From NCBI GenBank assembly GCA_963830885.1, contig CAWHOA010000003.1, positions 62,001 through 126,000 on the forward strand: a stretch of DNA of 64,000 nucleotides. Reading direction: 5' to 3'. Below, piece by piece: positions 46,036-54,523 of this stretch. A model generated the notes under the pieces. It did not search any database. It worked only from the letters and a program-made list of their open reading frames with translations, and was not told the DNA's origin. A program made the translations under genes and the position numbers. Position 1 is the stretch's first letter. Every line of letters begins with the position of its first letter. Source of the stretch: JAIBJN01 sp963830885 (GTDB lineage Bacteria > Actinomycetota > Thermoleophilia > Gaiellales > Gaiellaceae).

Positions 46036-47158
46036 ATGTCGACGCAGCTGGAGAGGAACGAGCAGGGGTCGGCCGCCGATGCGATGCCGCTGCTCGGGCT
46101 CGACCACGTCGAGCTCTGGGTAGGGAACGCGACGCAGGCCGCGCATTACTTCGTGACTGCCTATGGTTTCCGTGAGGTCGCCGCGGCCGGGCTCGAGACG
46201 GGGCTGCGCGATCGCGCCTCTCGCGTCGTCGAGCACGGGAACGTGCGCCTGGTCCTGACCGCCCCGCTCGTCGGCACGAGCCCGGTGGCCGCGCATGTCG
46301 CCGCGCACGGCGACGGCGTCCACTCGCTGGCGCTCGCCGTCCCGGACGCGCGCGCAGCCTACGGCACGGCGCTCGAGCGCGGCGCGCGCGGAGTCGAGGA
46401 GCCCTACGAGCTCGAGGACGAGGACGGCGTCGTCCGGCTTGCAGCCATCGCCACCTACGGCGAGACCGTTCACACCTTCGTCGAGCGGGGTGCCTACGCC
46501 GGCTGCTTCCTTCCCGGCTACGCAGCGCTCGACGCGGGGAAGGATCTCGGCCTGTTCACCGAGTTCGACCACGCCGTCGGGAACGTCGAGCTGGGGCGGA
46601 TGGACGAGTGGGTCTCCTTCTACGAGCGCGTCCTCGGCTTCACCGAGATGCTCGCCTTCACCGACGAGGACATCTCCACCGAGTACTCCGCGCTCATGTC
46701 CAAGGTGGTGGCGGACGGCGAGGGGCGCATCAAGTTCCCGATCAACGAGCCGGCCGAGGGGAAGCGCAAGTCGCAGGTGGACGAGTACCTCGAGTTCTAC
46801 GGCGGGCCCGGGGGTGCAGCACATGGCCCTGCAGACGCAGGACATCGTCGCGGCCGTGCGCGAGCTCAAGGCCCGCGGCGTCCGCTTCCTCGCCACGCCG
46901 ACGACCTACTACGACGACGTCGCCGAGCGCGTCGGCGAGATCGAGGCCGATTACGCGGAGCTCGCCGAGTTGGGTATCCTCGTCGACCGAGACGACGAGG
47001 GCTATCTCCTGCAGATCTTCACCAAGCCGATCGGCGACCGGCCCACGGTCTTCTTCGAGTTGATCGAGCGCCACGGCTCCCGCGGCTTCGGCGCCGGCAA
47101 CTTCAAGGCGCTCTTCCAGGCGCTCGAGCGCGAGCAGGAGCTCCGCGGGAACCTGTAG
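46036..47158 (+). pseudogene. hppD: 4-hydroxyphenylpyruvate dioxygenase, one G-run frameshift
   Basis: An Fe(II) enzyme converting 4-hydroxyphenylpyruvate to homogentisate. The first 258 or so residues (LGLDHVELWVGNATQAAHYF, FTEFDHAVGNVELGRMDEWV, INEPAEGKRKSQVDEYLEFY) end at a run of five Gs (46810-46814). With four Gs the protein continues VQHMALQTQDIVAAVRELKA, YLLQIFTKPI, and FFELIERHGSRGFGAGNFKA with the C-terminal metal ligand. A homopolymer miscount is the simplest cause. ATG 46036 follows GGAGGAAGGAG. It is divergent from the Lrp regulator and followed five bases later by HGD. Confidence 0.9.
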
Positions 47159-47163
47159 CCGCC

Positions 47164-48366
47164 ATGCCGACCTACGTCAGCCGGGGCCGCGTTCCGCGCA
47201 AGCGGCACATCCAGTTTCGCGAGAACGGAACGCTCCTGACCGAGGAGGTCATGGGCCTCGAGGGCTTCTCCGGGAACGAGTCGATCCTCTACCACCTGCA
47301 CTCGCCCTGCCGCGTCCAGGAGGTCGCGTCGTTCGAGCCGATCGTCCGCGAGGAGTGGGTGCCCGACGGCCACGCGCACCGCCATCTCCGCACCCACGAG
47401 GTCGAGCCCGGAGGCGACGCGATCGGCGGGCGCCGGCTGCTGATGTGGAACGACGACGTCGAGATCGAGCTCTGCCGCCCGACCGAGCCGATGGACTTCT
47501 TCTACCGCAACGGCGAGGGCGACGAGGTCGTCTTCGTCCACGAGGGGAGCGGCACGCTCGAGTCGATCTTCGGCGACCTTCCCTACAAGGAAGGCGACTA
47601 CGTCGTCATCCCGCGCGGCACGACCTACCGCTTCGTGCCCGAGGGCGAGCAGCGCCACGTCGTCTTCACCTCGCCGGGCTTGATCGAGATCCCACGCCGC
47701 TACCGGAACGAGTACGGCCAGCTGCTCGAGCACGCGCCCTACTACCACCGCGACCTGCATGCGCCCACCGAGCTGCGCACGCACACCGACCGCGGCGAGC
47801 ACGTCGTCAAGCTTCGTATCAAGGACGGCTTCCAGACGTACGTGCTCGATTACCACCCGTTCGACGTCGTCGGCTGGGACGGCTACGTCTACCCGTGGAC
47901 GTTCAACATCCGCGACTTCGAGCCGATCACCGGGCGGATCCACATGCCGCCGCCGTCGCACCAGACCTTCCAGGGCCGGAACTTCGTCATCTGCTCGTTC
48001 TGCCCGCGCAAGCTCGACTTCGACCCCGAGGCGATCCCGATCCCGTACCACCACTCGAACCTGAACAGCGAGGAGATGATCTATTACGTGGACGGCAACT
48101 TCTCCTCGCGCAAGGGCATCGAGGTCGGTTCGGTGACGCTGCACCCGTCCGGCATCCCGCACGGGCCGCACCCGGGCCTCGCCGAGAAGTCGATCGGGCT
48201 GACGGAGACCCACGAGTACGCGGTCATGTGCGACACGTTCCATCCGCTCCGGCTGAGCGCGCTCGCGCGCGACCTCGACGACCCGGCCTACGCGTACTCC
48301 TGGTTCGAGGCCGGCGACGGCGCGACCGCGCACGAGGACCCGGCGGGAGTCACGAGCCACCTTTGA
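47164..48366 (+). CDS. hmgA: Homogentisate 1,2-dioxygenase
   Basis: 400 residues of the cupin-like HGD family, opening the homogentisate ring to maleylacetoacetate. It starts MPTYVSRGRVPRKRHIQFRE. Conserved stretches are VPRG-like VIPRGTTYRFV, YHPFDVVGWDGYVYPWTFNI, FCPRKLDFDPEAIPIPYHHSN, the metal region MIYYVDGNF and HPSGIPHGPHPG. It works directly after HPPD; the maleylacetoacetate isomerase was not seen here. The stop overlaps the next start as TTGA, linking it to the phosphatase. Confidence 0.93.
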   Translation: MPTYVSRGRVPRKRHIQFRENGTLLTEEVMGLEGFSGNESILYHLHSPCRVQEVASFEPIVREEWVPDGHAHRHLRTHEVEPGGDAIGGRRLLMWNDDVEIELCRPTEPMDFFYRNGEGDEVVFVHEGSGTLESIFGDLPYKEGDYVVIPRGTTYRFVPEGEQRHVVFTSPGLIEIPRRYRNEYGQLLEHAPYYHRDLHAPTELRTHTDRGEHVVKLRIKDGFQTYVLDYHPFDVVGWDGYVYPWTFNIRDFEPITGRIHMPPPSHQTFQGRNFVICSFCPRKLDFDPEAIPIPYHHSNLNSEEMIYYVDGNFSSRKGIEVGSVTLHPSGIPHGPHPGLAEKSIGLTETHEYAVMCDTFHPLRLSALARDLDDPAYAYSWFEAGDGATAHEDPAGVTSHL

Positions 48367-49001
48367 GCGGGCGGACGCTGGTCGTCGACTTCGACGGCAC
48401 GATCACCGAGCAGGACCTCCTCGACACGATCGCGCAGGTCTTCGGGGACGAGGAGGTCTACAAGGAGGTCGACGAGGGCCTCGACGACCACTCGCTCACG
48501 CTCAACGAGGTGATCCGGCGCGAGTTCGAGCCGGTGCGCGCCCCGCTCGACGAGGTGCGGGACTGGGTGCTCGAGAACGTGCGCGTCCGGCCCGGCTTCC
48601 GCGACGTGGTCGAGCTCGCGCGCGAGCGCGGCTGGCGGTTCGTCATCGTCTCGTCGGGCTTCCGCGAGCTGATCGAGCCGGTGCTCGAGCGCGAGGGCCT
48701 CACCGGCGTCGAGCTGATGTCGAATTCGGTCGACCCCGACCCCGAGGGCTGGAAGGTGCAGTTCCGGGTCTCGGAGACGTGCGAGGTCTGCGGCCAGCCG
48801 TGTAAGCGCTCGACGGCGGCCGCGCTCGCCGACGGGACCGAGCTCGTCTACGTCGGCGACGGCTACTCCGACCGCTGCGCCGCCGAGTCCGCCGATCTCG
48901 TGTTCGCGCGGCGCGGCCTGGCGAGCTACCTGGAAGAGCGCGGTGTGCCCTTCGAGCGCTTCGAGGACTTCCATTCCATCGCTCGCCGTCTCGCTTCCTG
49001 A
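48363..49001 (+). CDS. HAD-IB family phosphatase (MtnX/SerB-like)
   Basis: 212 residues. Motif I VVDFDGTITEQDLLD, motif II FVIVSSGFRELI and motif III VYVGDGYSDRCAAESADLVF of the HAD superfamily, with a CEVCGQPCKR cysteine cluster around residue 140. Closest in style to the MtnX (2-hydroxy-3-keto-5-methylthiopentenyl-1-P) and phosphoserine phosphatase group. TTG 48363 overlaps the HGD stop (TTGA). The substrate is uncertain, and its place in the operon gives no clear clue. Confidence 0.82.
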   Translation: MSGRTLVVDFDGTITEQDLLDTIAQVFGDEEVYKEVDEGLDDHSLTLNEVIRREFEPVRAPLDEVRDWVLENVRVRPGFRDVVELARERGWRFVIVSSGFRELIEPVLEREGLTGVELMSNSVDPDPEGWKVQFRVSETCEVCGQPCKRSTAAALADGTELVYVGDGYSDRCAAESADLVFARRGLASYLEERGVPFERFEDFHSIARRLAS

Positions 49002-49791
49002 GCCGTTCGACTTCGCGCTCTCGACGGAGCGGTACCGCGCGTTCGGGCAGGATCTGGCGAACCTCTGGCACGACGACGGCCTCCACCGCGTGCTCGACGG
49101 CCGGGAGGTGCGGATCGAGCCGGCGCCCGGGGGAGTGTCGGTCGCGAGCGCGACCGCCGAGCTCGCACAGCCCGTGCGCCGCTACCTGGGCGGGCCGTTC
49201 GACCTCGACGCCTTCGCAGCGTTCGCCGCCACGGAGCCGGTGCTGGCGGAGGTCGTCCCGGCCCTGCGCGGCTTCAGGCCGCCGCTCGTCCCGGAACCGT
49301 TCGAGACGCTCGTCACGTCGATCACGGCGCAGCAGATCTCGCTCCGCGCGGCGGCGAGCATCCGCAACCGGCTGATCGAGACGTTCGGCGAGCGGCACGA
49401 GATAGCCCATTCATTCCCTTCGCGGGAGCGCCTCGCCCTGGCGCCGCCCGAGGAGCTCGTCGCGGTCGGCTTCTCGCGCCGCAAGGCCGAGTACGTGGTG
49501 GGGCTGGCCCGGTCGGAGCTCGACCTCGACGGGCTCGCGCTGCTCCCGGACGACGAGGTGCACGCTCGCCTGGTGGCGCTGCCGGGGATCGGCGACTGGA
49601 CGGCCGACTGGTTCCTCGCCCGGCACCTTGCGCGGGCCGGCGCCTGGCCGGCCGGCGACCTGGCGCTGCGAAAGGCGGTCTGGCGCTTCTACGGCGACGA
49701 CGCCGACATGCGGGCGGTCGGCGAGCACGTCGCGCCGTTCGCCAATCTGTCGGCGCACTACCTGCTCGTCGCCCATAGGGTTCACGGCTGA
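48943..49791 (+). CDS. DNA-3-methyladenine glycosylase (AlkA-like, HhH-GPD)
   Basis: 282 residues. The N-terminal beta-domain starts LPEPFDFALSTERYRAFGQD. The HhH-GPD core has VTSITAQQISLRAAASIRNR, LPGIGDWTADWFLARHL and the catalytic Asp in PAGDLALRKAVWRFY. It excises alkylated bases in base-excision repair. GTG 48943 makes a 59-base overlap with the phosphatase; no nearer standard start exists in frame. The stop overlaps the next ATG (TGATG). Confidence 0.88.
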   Translation: MCPSSASRTSIPSLAVSLPEPFDFALSTERYRAFGQDLANLWHDDGLHRVLDGREVRIEPAPGGVSVASATAELAQPVRRYLGGPFDLDAFAAFAATEPVLAEVVPALRGFRPPLVPEPFETLVTSITAQQISLRAAASIRNRLIETFGERHEIAHSFPSRERLALAPPEELVAVGFSRRKAEYVVGLARSELDLDGLALLPDDEVHARLVALPGIGDWTADWFLARHLARAGAWPAGDLALRKAVWRFYGDDADMRAVGEHVAPFANLSAHYLLVAHRVHG

Positions 49792-50561
49792 TGGCGTACG
49801 AGGCGCACGTCGAGGGAGCTCCCAGCGAGGAGGCCGTCCGCCGCCTGATCGAGGAGGCGCGCGCGGACGGCGCGGACGTGGTCGAGATCGAGACGACCCA
49901 CGAGGACGGCGATGCCTGGATCAGGGCCGGGTTCACCGAGACCGCCCGCGTGCTCCGGGCACCGGTCGACGCGCTCGAGGAGCACCTCGGCGCGCGCGAG
50001 GAGCGATCGTTCGGCTCGCTCCACGTGCAGAGCGACGACGTCGACGCGGTCGTCCGCGCCGTGCGCCAGTTCGTCCCGCGGCTTCCGGGCGGGTCGCAGG
50101 GGAGCGTCGTGCTCCCGCCGGCGGACGGCTGGACGTCGGCCTACGACGAGCTCACCGACCGCGAGCCCGAGATGCTGCGTCGCCTCGCGCGCGAGATCTC
50201 CGACCGGATGGGCGCCTTCGTGCTGACGATGGGCCTCGAGGAGGGCCGGATCGTCCGCTACGTCGCGCTCGAGCGCGGCCGCGTGGTGGACGAGTACCTC
50301 TCGGTCCCCGAGCACTACGGGCCGCTGCCGCCCGGCGAGGTGATCGCGCTCGGCGCGAATCCGCGCCTGATGGCCCGCCTTACCGGCGCCGATCCCGACG
50401 CGGTGCGCGCAATCGCCCGCACCGCCGGCTCGCCCGCCGAGCTGCCGCCGGCCGGCGAGCTGCTCGCCGAGCTGGCGCGCCTCTTCGGTGTCCCACAGGC
50501 CGCGAACAGCTACCTCGAGGCGTCCGACCGGCCGGGCGCGATCGTCATCGCCAGGGTCTAG
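49791..50561 (+). CDS. Hypothetical protein downstream of the glycosylase
   Basis: 256 residues starting MAYEAHVEGAPSEEAVRRLI. The N-terminal region (DAWIRAGFTETARVLRAP) looks like an acyltransferase-like beta sheet but has no acetyl-CoA loop. The C-terminal region (FVLTMGLEEGRIVRYVALER, VPEHYGPLPPGEVIALGANP) is soluble alpha/beta. No family recognised. Cotranscribed with the AlkA-like gene by TGATG coupling. It converges with the gamma-glutamyltransferase at a five-base gap. Confidence 0.7.
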   Translation: MAYEAHVEGAPSEEAVRRLIEEARADGADVVEIETTHEDGDAWIRAGFTETARVLRAPVDALEEHLGAREERSFGSLHVQSDDVDAVVRAVRQFVPRLPGGSQGSVVLPPADGWTSAYDELTDREPEMLRRLAREISDRMGAFVLTMGLEEGRIVRYVALERGRVVDEYLSVPEHYGPLPPGEVIALGANPRLMARLTGADPDAVRAIARTAGSPAELPPAGELLAELARLFGVPQAANSYLEASDRPGAIVIARV

Positions 50562-50565
50562 GCCC

Positions 50566-51993
50566 TCAGAAGCCCGCGGCGCGGCCGTCCTTGCGACGGT
50601 CCGACCCGCCGACCCAGCCGGCCTCGCTCCGGAGGATCGCCTGGCCGCCGCCGAAGAGGCCGTGATCCGTGCTCGGGACGGGCCGGAGGCCGAGTGCCTC
50701 GACCTCGGCGGCGCGCTCCCACAAGCCCTCCTCCAGGAGGACCTCGCCGCGATCCACCCGGAAGCGCGGGCGGTCGAGGGCCGTTTGCGGGTCGAGCCCG
50801 CCGTCCACCAGGGCCGAGATCAGCTGGACGTGCGCCTGGGCCTGGATGAACCCGCCCATGACGCCGAACGGCCCCAGCAGGGATCCGTCGCGGAGCAGCA
50901 TGCCCGGAATGATCGTGTGGTACGGGCGGCGGCCCGGCTCGACCGCGCCGGACACGGCGAAGCAGGCGCCGCGGTTCTGCAGGACGACGCCGGTCCCGGG
51001 GGCGACGACCCTGCTTCCGAAGCCGTCGAACAAGCTCTGGATCAAGGAGACCGCCATCCCGTCGCCGTCCACGGTGCACAGGTAGACGGTGCCACCGGCC
51101 GGCTCCCGCACGGCCGCGGCCACGTCGCGCCGGCGCCGTGCGAGCGCGGCGGGCTCGAGCAGGTCGCCGACCTCGGCGCCGTCGCGAACGCGCCGGAACG
51201 CGTCCTCGAGCGCGAGGCGCACGCACTCAACCTGGGCGCCGAGGGACGGCTCGCCGAGGGCGAGGAGCCCGAGGCCCTCCAGAGCCGCAACGCCCTGTGT
51301 GGGCGGCGGCAGCTCGCAGACGGTGGTCCCGCGGTAGTCCACGGTCAGCGGCTCGACCCAGCGCGGCTGGTAGCCGGCGAGGTCCTCCTCCGCCAGCCAG
51401 GTCGACGAGGCGATCGCGTGCGCCACCTCGCCGCCGTAGAGCGCCGCGGGGCCGTCCTCCGCGATCCGCCGCAGGGTCGCGCCCAGCGCCGGAAAGCGCA
51501 CCGGATCGCCCTCGCGAGGCACCGGGCCGAGCTCCGGCGGCGCGCCCACCCATGCCGCGGCCGTGATCGGCTGGACGACGAAGCCCTCCTCCGCCGCACC
51601 GATCGCATCCGCGAGCAGCGTGTCGAGGCCGAAGCGGGCGAAGCGGGAGGCCAGCACGGCCCAGCCGGCAACGCTGCCGGGCACGGTCACCGAGCGCGGC
51701 CCGGTCGCGGCCACCGGCTCCGCGGGATCGGCTGCGAGCGGCGCCGGCCCGGCCGCGTCGAGGCCGTGGAGCCGCTCCCCGTCCCAGACGAGCGCGAACG
51801 CGTCGCCCCCGATGCCGGTCGACATGGGCTCCGTGACGCAGAGGACGGCGGCGGCCGCGATCGCGGCGTCGACCGCGTTTCCGCCCCGTTGGAGCGCCCG
51901 AAGAGCCGCCGTGGTTGCGTCTGGCTGGCTCGTCGCCGCCATGGCCGTCGGCGCGACGGTGGCGGGTCGGGCGGGGGCGAGCCGGAAGGCCAT
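50566..51993 (-). CDS. ggt: Gamma-glutamyltransferase family Ntn-hydrolase
   Basis: 475 residues, self-processing. Substrate-loop residues GGNAVDAAIAAAAVLCVTEP and STGIGGDAFALVW lie near the N-terminus. The autocatalytic nucleophile is the Thr of GGTVYLCTVDGDGMAVSLIQ near residue 318. The small-subunit pocket has GTGVVLQNRGACF, and RRPYHTIIPGMLLRDG follows. It transfers or hydrolyses gamma-glutamyl groups. No signal peptide is seen, so it may be cytoplasmic (YwrD-like). ATG 51993 is divergent from the alpha/beta hydrolase at a 20-base gap. Confidence 0.9.
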   Translation of the reverse strand: MAFRLAPARPATVAPTAMAATSQPDATTAALRALQRGGNAVDAAIAAAAVLCVTEPMSTGIGGDAFALVWDGERLHGLDAAGPAPLAADPAEPVAATGPRSVTVPGSVAGWAVLASRFARFGLDTLLADAIGAAEEGFVVQPITAAAWVGAPPELGPVPREGDPVRFPALGATLRRIAEDGPAALYGGEVAHAIASSTWLAEEDLAGYQPRWVEPLTVDYRGTTVCELPPPTQGVAALEGLGLLALGEPSLGAQVECVRLALEDAFRRVRDGAEVGDLLEPAALARRRRDVAAAVREPAGGTVYLCTVDGDGMAVSLIQSLFDGFGSRVVAPGTGVVLQNRGACFAVSGAVEPGRRPYHTIIPGMLLRDGSLLGPFGVMGGFIQAQAHVQLISALVDGGLDPQTALDRPRFRVDRGEVLLEEGLWERAAEVEALGLRPVPSTDHGLFGGGQAILRSEAGWVGGSDRRKDGRAAGF

Positions 51994-52013
51994 GGCGCGG
52001 ATAGCATCGCAGC

Positions 52014-52727
52014 GTGCCGCGCCCCGCCGTCCTGCTCCTGCACGCCTTCCCGCTCGATGAGCGCATGTGGGACGGGATCGCGCCTGCGATCGTGGACGCC
52101 GGCTACGAGGTCGTCGCGCCGGACCTGCCCGGCGAGGAGCTCGAGCTCGGTTTCGCCGCATGGGCGCGGCGCGTGCTCGGTCTCGTCGACGGGCCGTTCG
52201 TCCCTGTCGGCTCGTCGATGGGCGGCTACCTCGCCTTCGAGCTCTGGCGGCAGGCGCGGGACCGCATCCCGGCCATGGCCCTCGTCGGAACGCGCGCGAC
52301 CGCCGACTCGCCGGAGCAGCGCCTCGCGCGGGACGACTCCATCCGGCTCCTCGGCGAGGCCGGCCGCGAGCCCTTCTGGAGGGAGCTGGCGCCGCGGCTG
52401 TTTGCCGAGGGCGTCGACCCAGCCGTCGTCGCGCGCGCCCACGAGCTGGCGCTCGCGCAGCCGATCACGGCGCTCGTCACCGGGCAGGAGACCATCCGCG
52501 ACCGGGTCGACTCGCGCCCGACGCTGGCGGCGATCGACGTGCCGGTGCTCGTCCTGGTCGGCGACGAGGACCGGCTGACGCCGCCGGCCGACGCCGAGGC
52601 GATGGCGGGCGCGCTCACGACCGCGCGTTTGACGCGCATCCCGGACGCCGGCCACCTTGCCCCGCTTGAGCGACCCGAGACCGTTGCCCGGGAGCTCGTG
52701 TCCTTCCTGAACGAGGTGGCGCCGTGA
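52014..52727 (+). CDS. Alpha/beta hydrolase
   Basis: 237 residues. LLLHAFPLDERMWDGIAPAI, nucleophile elbow PVGSSMGGYLAFEL (Ser), Asp in VLVGDEDRLTPPADAEAMAG and His in PDAGHLAPLERP. Substrate unknown. GTG 52014 has TAGCAT (52002-52007) six bases upstream (leaderless). It overlaps the rhodanese gene as GTGA, so the two proteins are probably made together. Confidence 0.87.
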   Translation: MPRPAVLLLHAFPLDERMWDGIAPAIVDAGYEVVAPDLPGEELELGFAAWARRVLGLVDGPFVPVGSSMGGYLAFELWRQARDRIPAMALVGTRATADSPEQRLARDDSIRLLGEAGREPFWRELAPRLFAEGVDPAVVARAHELALAQPITALVTGQETIRDRVDSRPTLAAIDVPVLVLVGDEDRLTPPADAEAMAGALTTARLTRIPDAGHLAPLERPETVARELVSFLNEVAP

Positions 52728-53080
52728 CCGCCGACGAGCTGGCTGCGCTCCTGGAGCGCAGTGAGGTCGACCTGCTCGACGTCCGTTCCGCCGAGGAGTA
52801 CGAGGGCCTCGCCGGCTACCCGTGCGACCCGGTCCAGGGCCACATCCCGGGCGCGCTCCACCTCGACCTGAACGAGCTCTACGCGGCGGGCGGAGACCAG
52901 GCCGCAATCAGGCGGTACCTCGCCGAGCGCGGGATCGCCGAGGGCCGGCGCGTCGTCACGTACTGCCATTCGGGCCAGCGCTCCGAGCTGGCGGCCGCGC
53001 TCCTGCGGGCGGCGGGCGTCGACGCGGTCAACTACGAGGGCTCGTGGCACGAGTGGTCGCGCCGCGAGACCCCGGCGTAG
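52724..53080 (+). CDS. Rhodanese-like sulfurtransferase
   Basis: 118 residues, a single rhodanese domain: LLDVRSAEEYEGLAGYPCDP, HIPGALHLDLNEL and the active-site loop VTYCHSGQRSELAAALL with catalytic Cys. It transfers sulfane sulfur. The GTG start couples it to the upstream hydrolase. Its 3' end overlaps the convergent amidotransferase by 53 bases. Confidence 0.9.
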   Translation: MTADELAALLERSEVDLLDVRSAEEYEGLAGYPCDPVQGHIPGALHLDLNELYAAGGDQAAIRRYLAERGIAEGRRVVTYCHSGQRSELAAALLRAAGVDAVNYEGSWHEWSRRETPA

Positions 53081-53771
53081 TCTCCGCGAAGGCCAGGAAC
53101 CGGCCGCACAGCTCCCGCCCGAACGCGTTCCACGCGGCGATGTGCGTCTCGGTCTCGGCGAGGAGCGCCGGAACGTCGACCGGGCCATCCTCTCGCGGGT
53201 CGTACGACCGCGTCCAGTCCTCGATGCTCGCGTGCGTGACCTCCGGATGGAACTGGACGCCCCAGGCGGCCGGGCCCGCGCGGAAGGCCTGAAGGCAGCG
53301 CTCGCTGCGGGCCAGCGGAACCGCGCCGTCGGGCTCCTCGAAGTGGTACAGATGCCACTGGAAGGAGGGGAAGCGCGCGGGCAGGCCCGAGAAGACCGGG
53401 TCGGCCGCGGCCTCGGGCGTGAGCTCGACGTCGATCCAGCCGATCTCCGGGCTGGGGAGGCGGCGCACATGGCCGTGGAGCGCCTTCGCGAGCAGCTGCC
53501 CCCCGAGGCAGACGCCGAGAACCGGGACCTCGTCGGCAACCAGCCGCTGCAGGAGGCGCCGCTCGTCGCCCAGCCAGCCATGGCGGTCTTCCTGGTCGAC
53601 GTGCATCGCGCCGCCGAAGACGAGGAACGCGCCGTAGTCCTCGACCGGTGCCGGCGGCGCCGGGCTTGCGGAGACGACCCACTCGTCGAGCTCGTGGCCG
53701 GCCTCGAGGACGGCGTCGTCGAGCACCCCGCCGGCCGCATCGGTCTGGTGGACGAGCGACAGGACGCGCAT
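53028..53771 (-). CDS. Class I glutamine amidotransferase-like protein (GMP-synthase type)
   Basis: 247 residues. MRVLSLVHQTDAAGGVLDDA, ledge GAFLVFGGAMHVD, nucleophile Cys in VPVLGVCLGGQLLAKALHG, His/Glu in AWGVQFHPEVTHASIEDW. It hydrolyses glutamine or a related gamma-glutamyl compound. ATG 53771. It is downstream of the GNAT gene by five bases and may be cotranscribed with pabBC and the GNAT gene, but it is not an obvious PabA. Confidence 0.85.
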   Translation of the reverse strand: MRVLSLVHQTDAAGGVLDDAVLEAGHELDEWVVSASPAPPAPVEDYGAFLVFGGAMHVDQEDRHGWLGDERRLLQRLVADEVPVLGVCLGGQLLAKALHGHVRRLPSPEIGWIDVELTPEAAADPVFSGLPARFPSFQWHLYHFEEPDGAVPLARSERCLQAFRAGPAAWGVQFHPEVTHASIEDWTRSYDPREDGPVDVPALLAETETHIAAWNAFGRELCGRFLAFAETTPGSRGATTRATSPRS

Positions 53772-53776
53772 CGGGC

Positions 53777-54523
53777 TCACGTTACGCGATGGCGAACCCA
53801 CACGTTCGGCTCCCAGTAGGAGCCGAGATCGGCCTCGCGGTCGACCTCGAGCGGGGCGAGGCAGTGCGGGAAGACGTACGTGCCGCTGTCCGGGAACGGC
53901 GTCTTCGTCCACTCCTCCCACTCGGCCACCGTGCCGGTGATGCGGAGCGATCGCGGCACCGGCTGCAGGATCTCCGCGCCGAGGCGGACGTGGAGCCGGA
54001 TCCACGGGTCGAAGGGGAGGCCGTCCTCGCGCGTCCAGAAGGCGTAGCGCTCGATGGGCGTGAGCGGGTAGCGCTCCTTCCACGTGGGCCGCAGCGGCGC
54101 GATCAGGTTGCCGAAGCCCTGTCCTGCCGCGATGTCGCGCATCGCACCGATCATCGTCCGGGAGTGGCCGCCGCCCTGGTACTCCGGCGGGACTTCGATC
54201 GCCAGCGCCGAGAGCGTGTTCGGCTCGCCGCGGCTTGCGTGGAGGCCGACGGCGCCGTCGAGCGCGGCGTCGATCCCCGCCGGAAGCCCGGCGACCGTGC
54301 CGTCCCACGCCAGGGGGATCGAGTGCCCGTGCGCGAGCGCCAGGTCGCGCTCCTCGTCGTAGAGGGCGAACTGGAAGTCGCGGAAGTCCTCGTCCAGCCG
54401 GCTCCAGTGCTGCCCGAGCACGTCCCCCTTCTCGTTGTACGTCGGCCAGACCCCGGTGACCTGCTCGTAGGAGCGCGCCCAGAGATCGGGCCGCTCTGCG
54501 CTCGTGTGGACGCGGATGCTCAC
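53777..54523 (-). CDS. GNAT-like N-acetyltransferase
   Basis: 248 residues starting MSIRVHTSAERPDLWARSYE. LSALAIEVPPEYQGGGHSRT is a GNAT acetyl-CoA-binding region; TREDGLPFDPWIRLHVRLGA is also seen in conserved uncharacterised acetyltransferases. GTG 54523 overlaps the pabC stop as GTGA. Substrate unknown. Confidence 0.72.
   Translation of the reverse strand: MSIRVHTSAERPDLWARSYEQVTGVWPTYNEKGDVLGQHWSRLDEDFRDFQFALYDEERDLALAHGHSIPLAWDGTVAGLPAGIDAALDGAVGLHASRGEPNTLSALAIEVPPEYQGGGHSRTMIGAMRDIAAGQGFGNLIAPLRPTWKERYPLTPIERYAFWTREDGLPFDPWIRLHVRLGAEILQPVPRSLRITGTVAEWEEWTKTPFPDSGTYVFPHCLAPLEVDREADLGSYWEPNVWVRHRVT

Noticed and set aside
53028..53771. PabA, the glutaminase partner of PabB
   Set aside because: The amidotransferase is of the GMP-synthase-like stand-alone type and is separated from pabB by other genes. 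Typical PabA/TrpG motifs are not matched closely.
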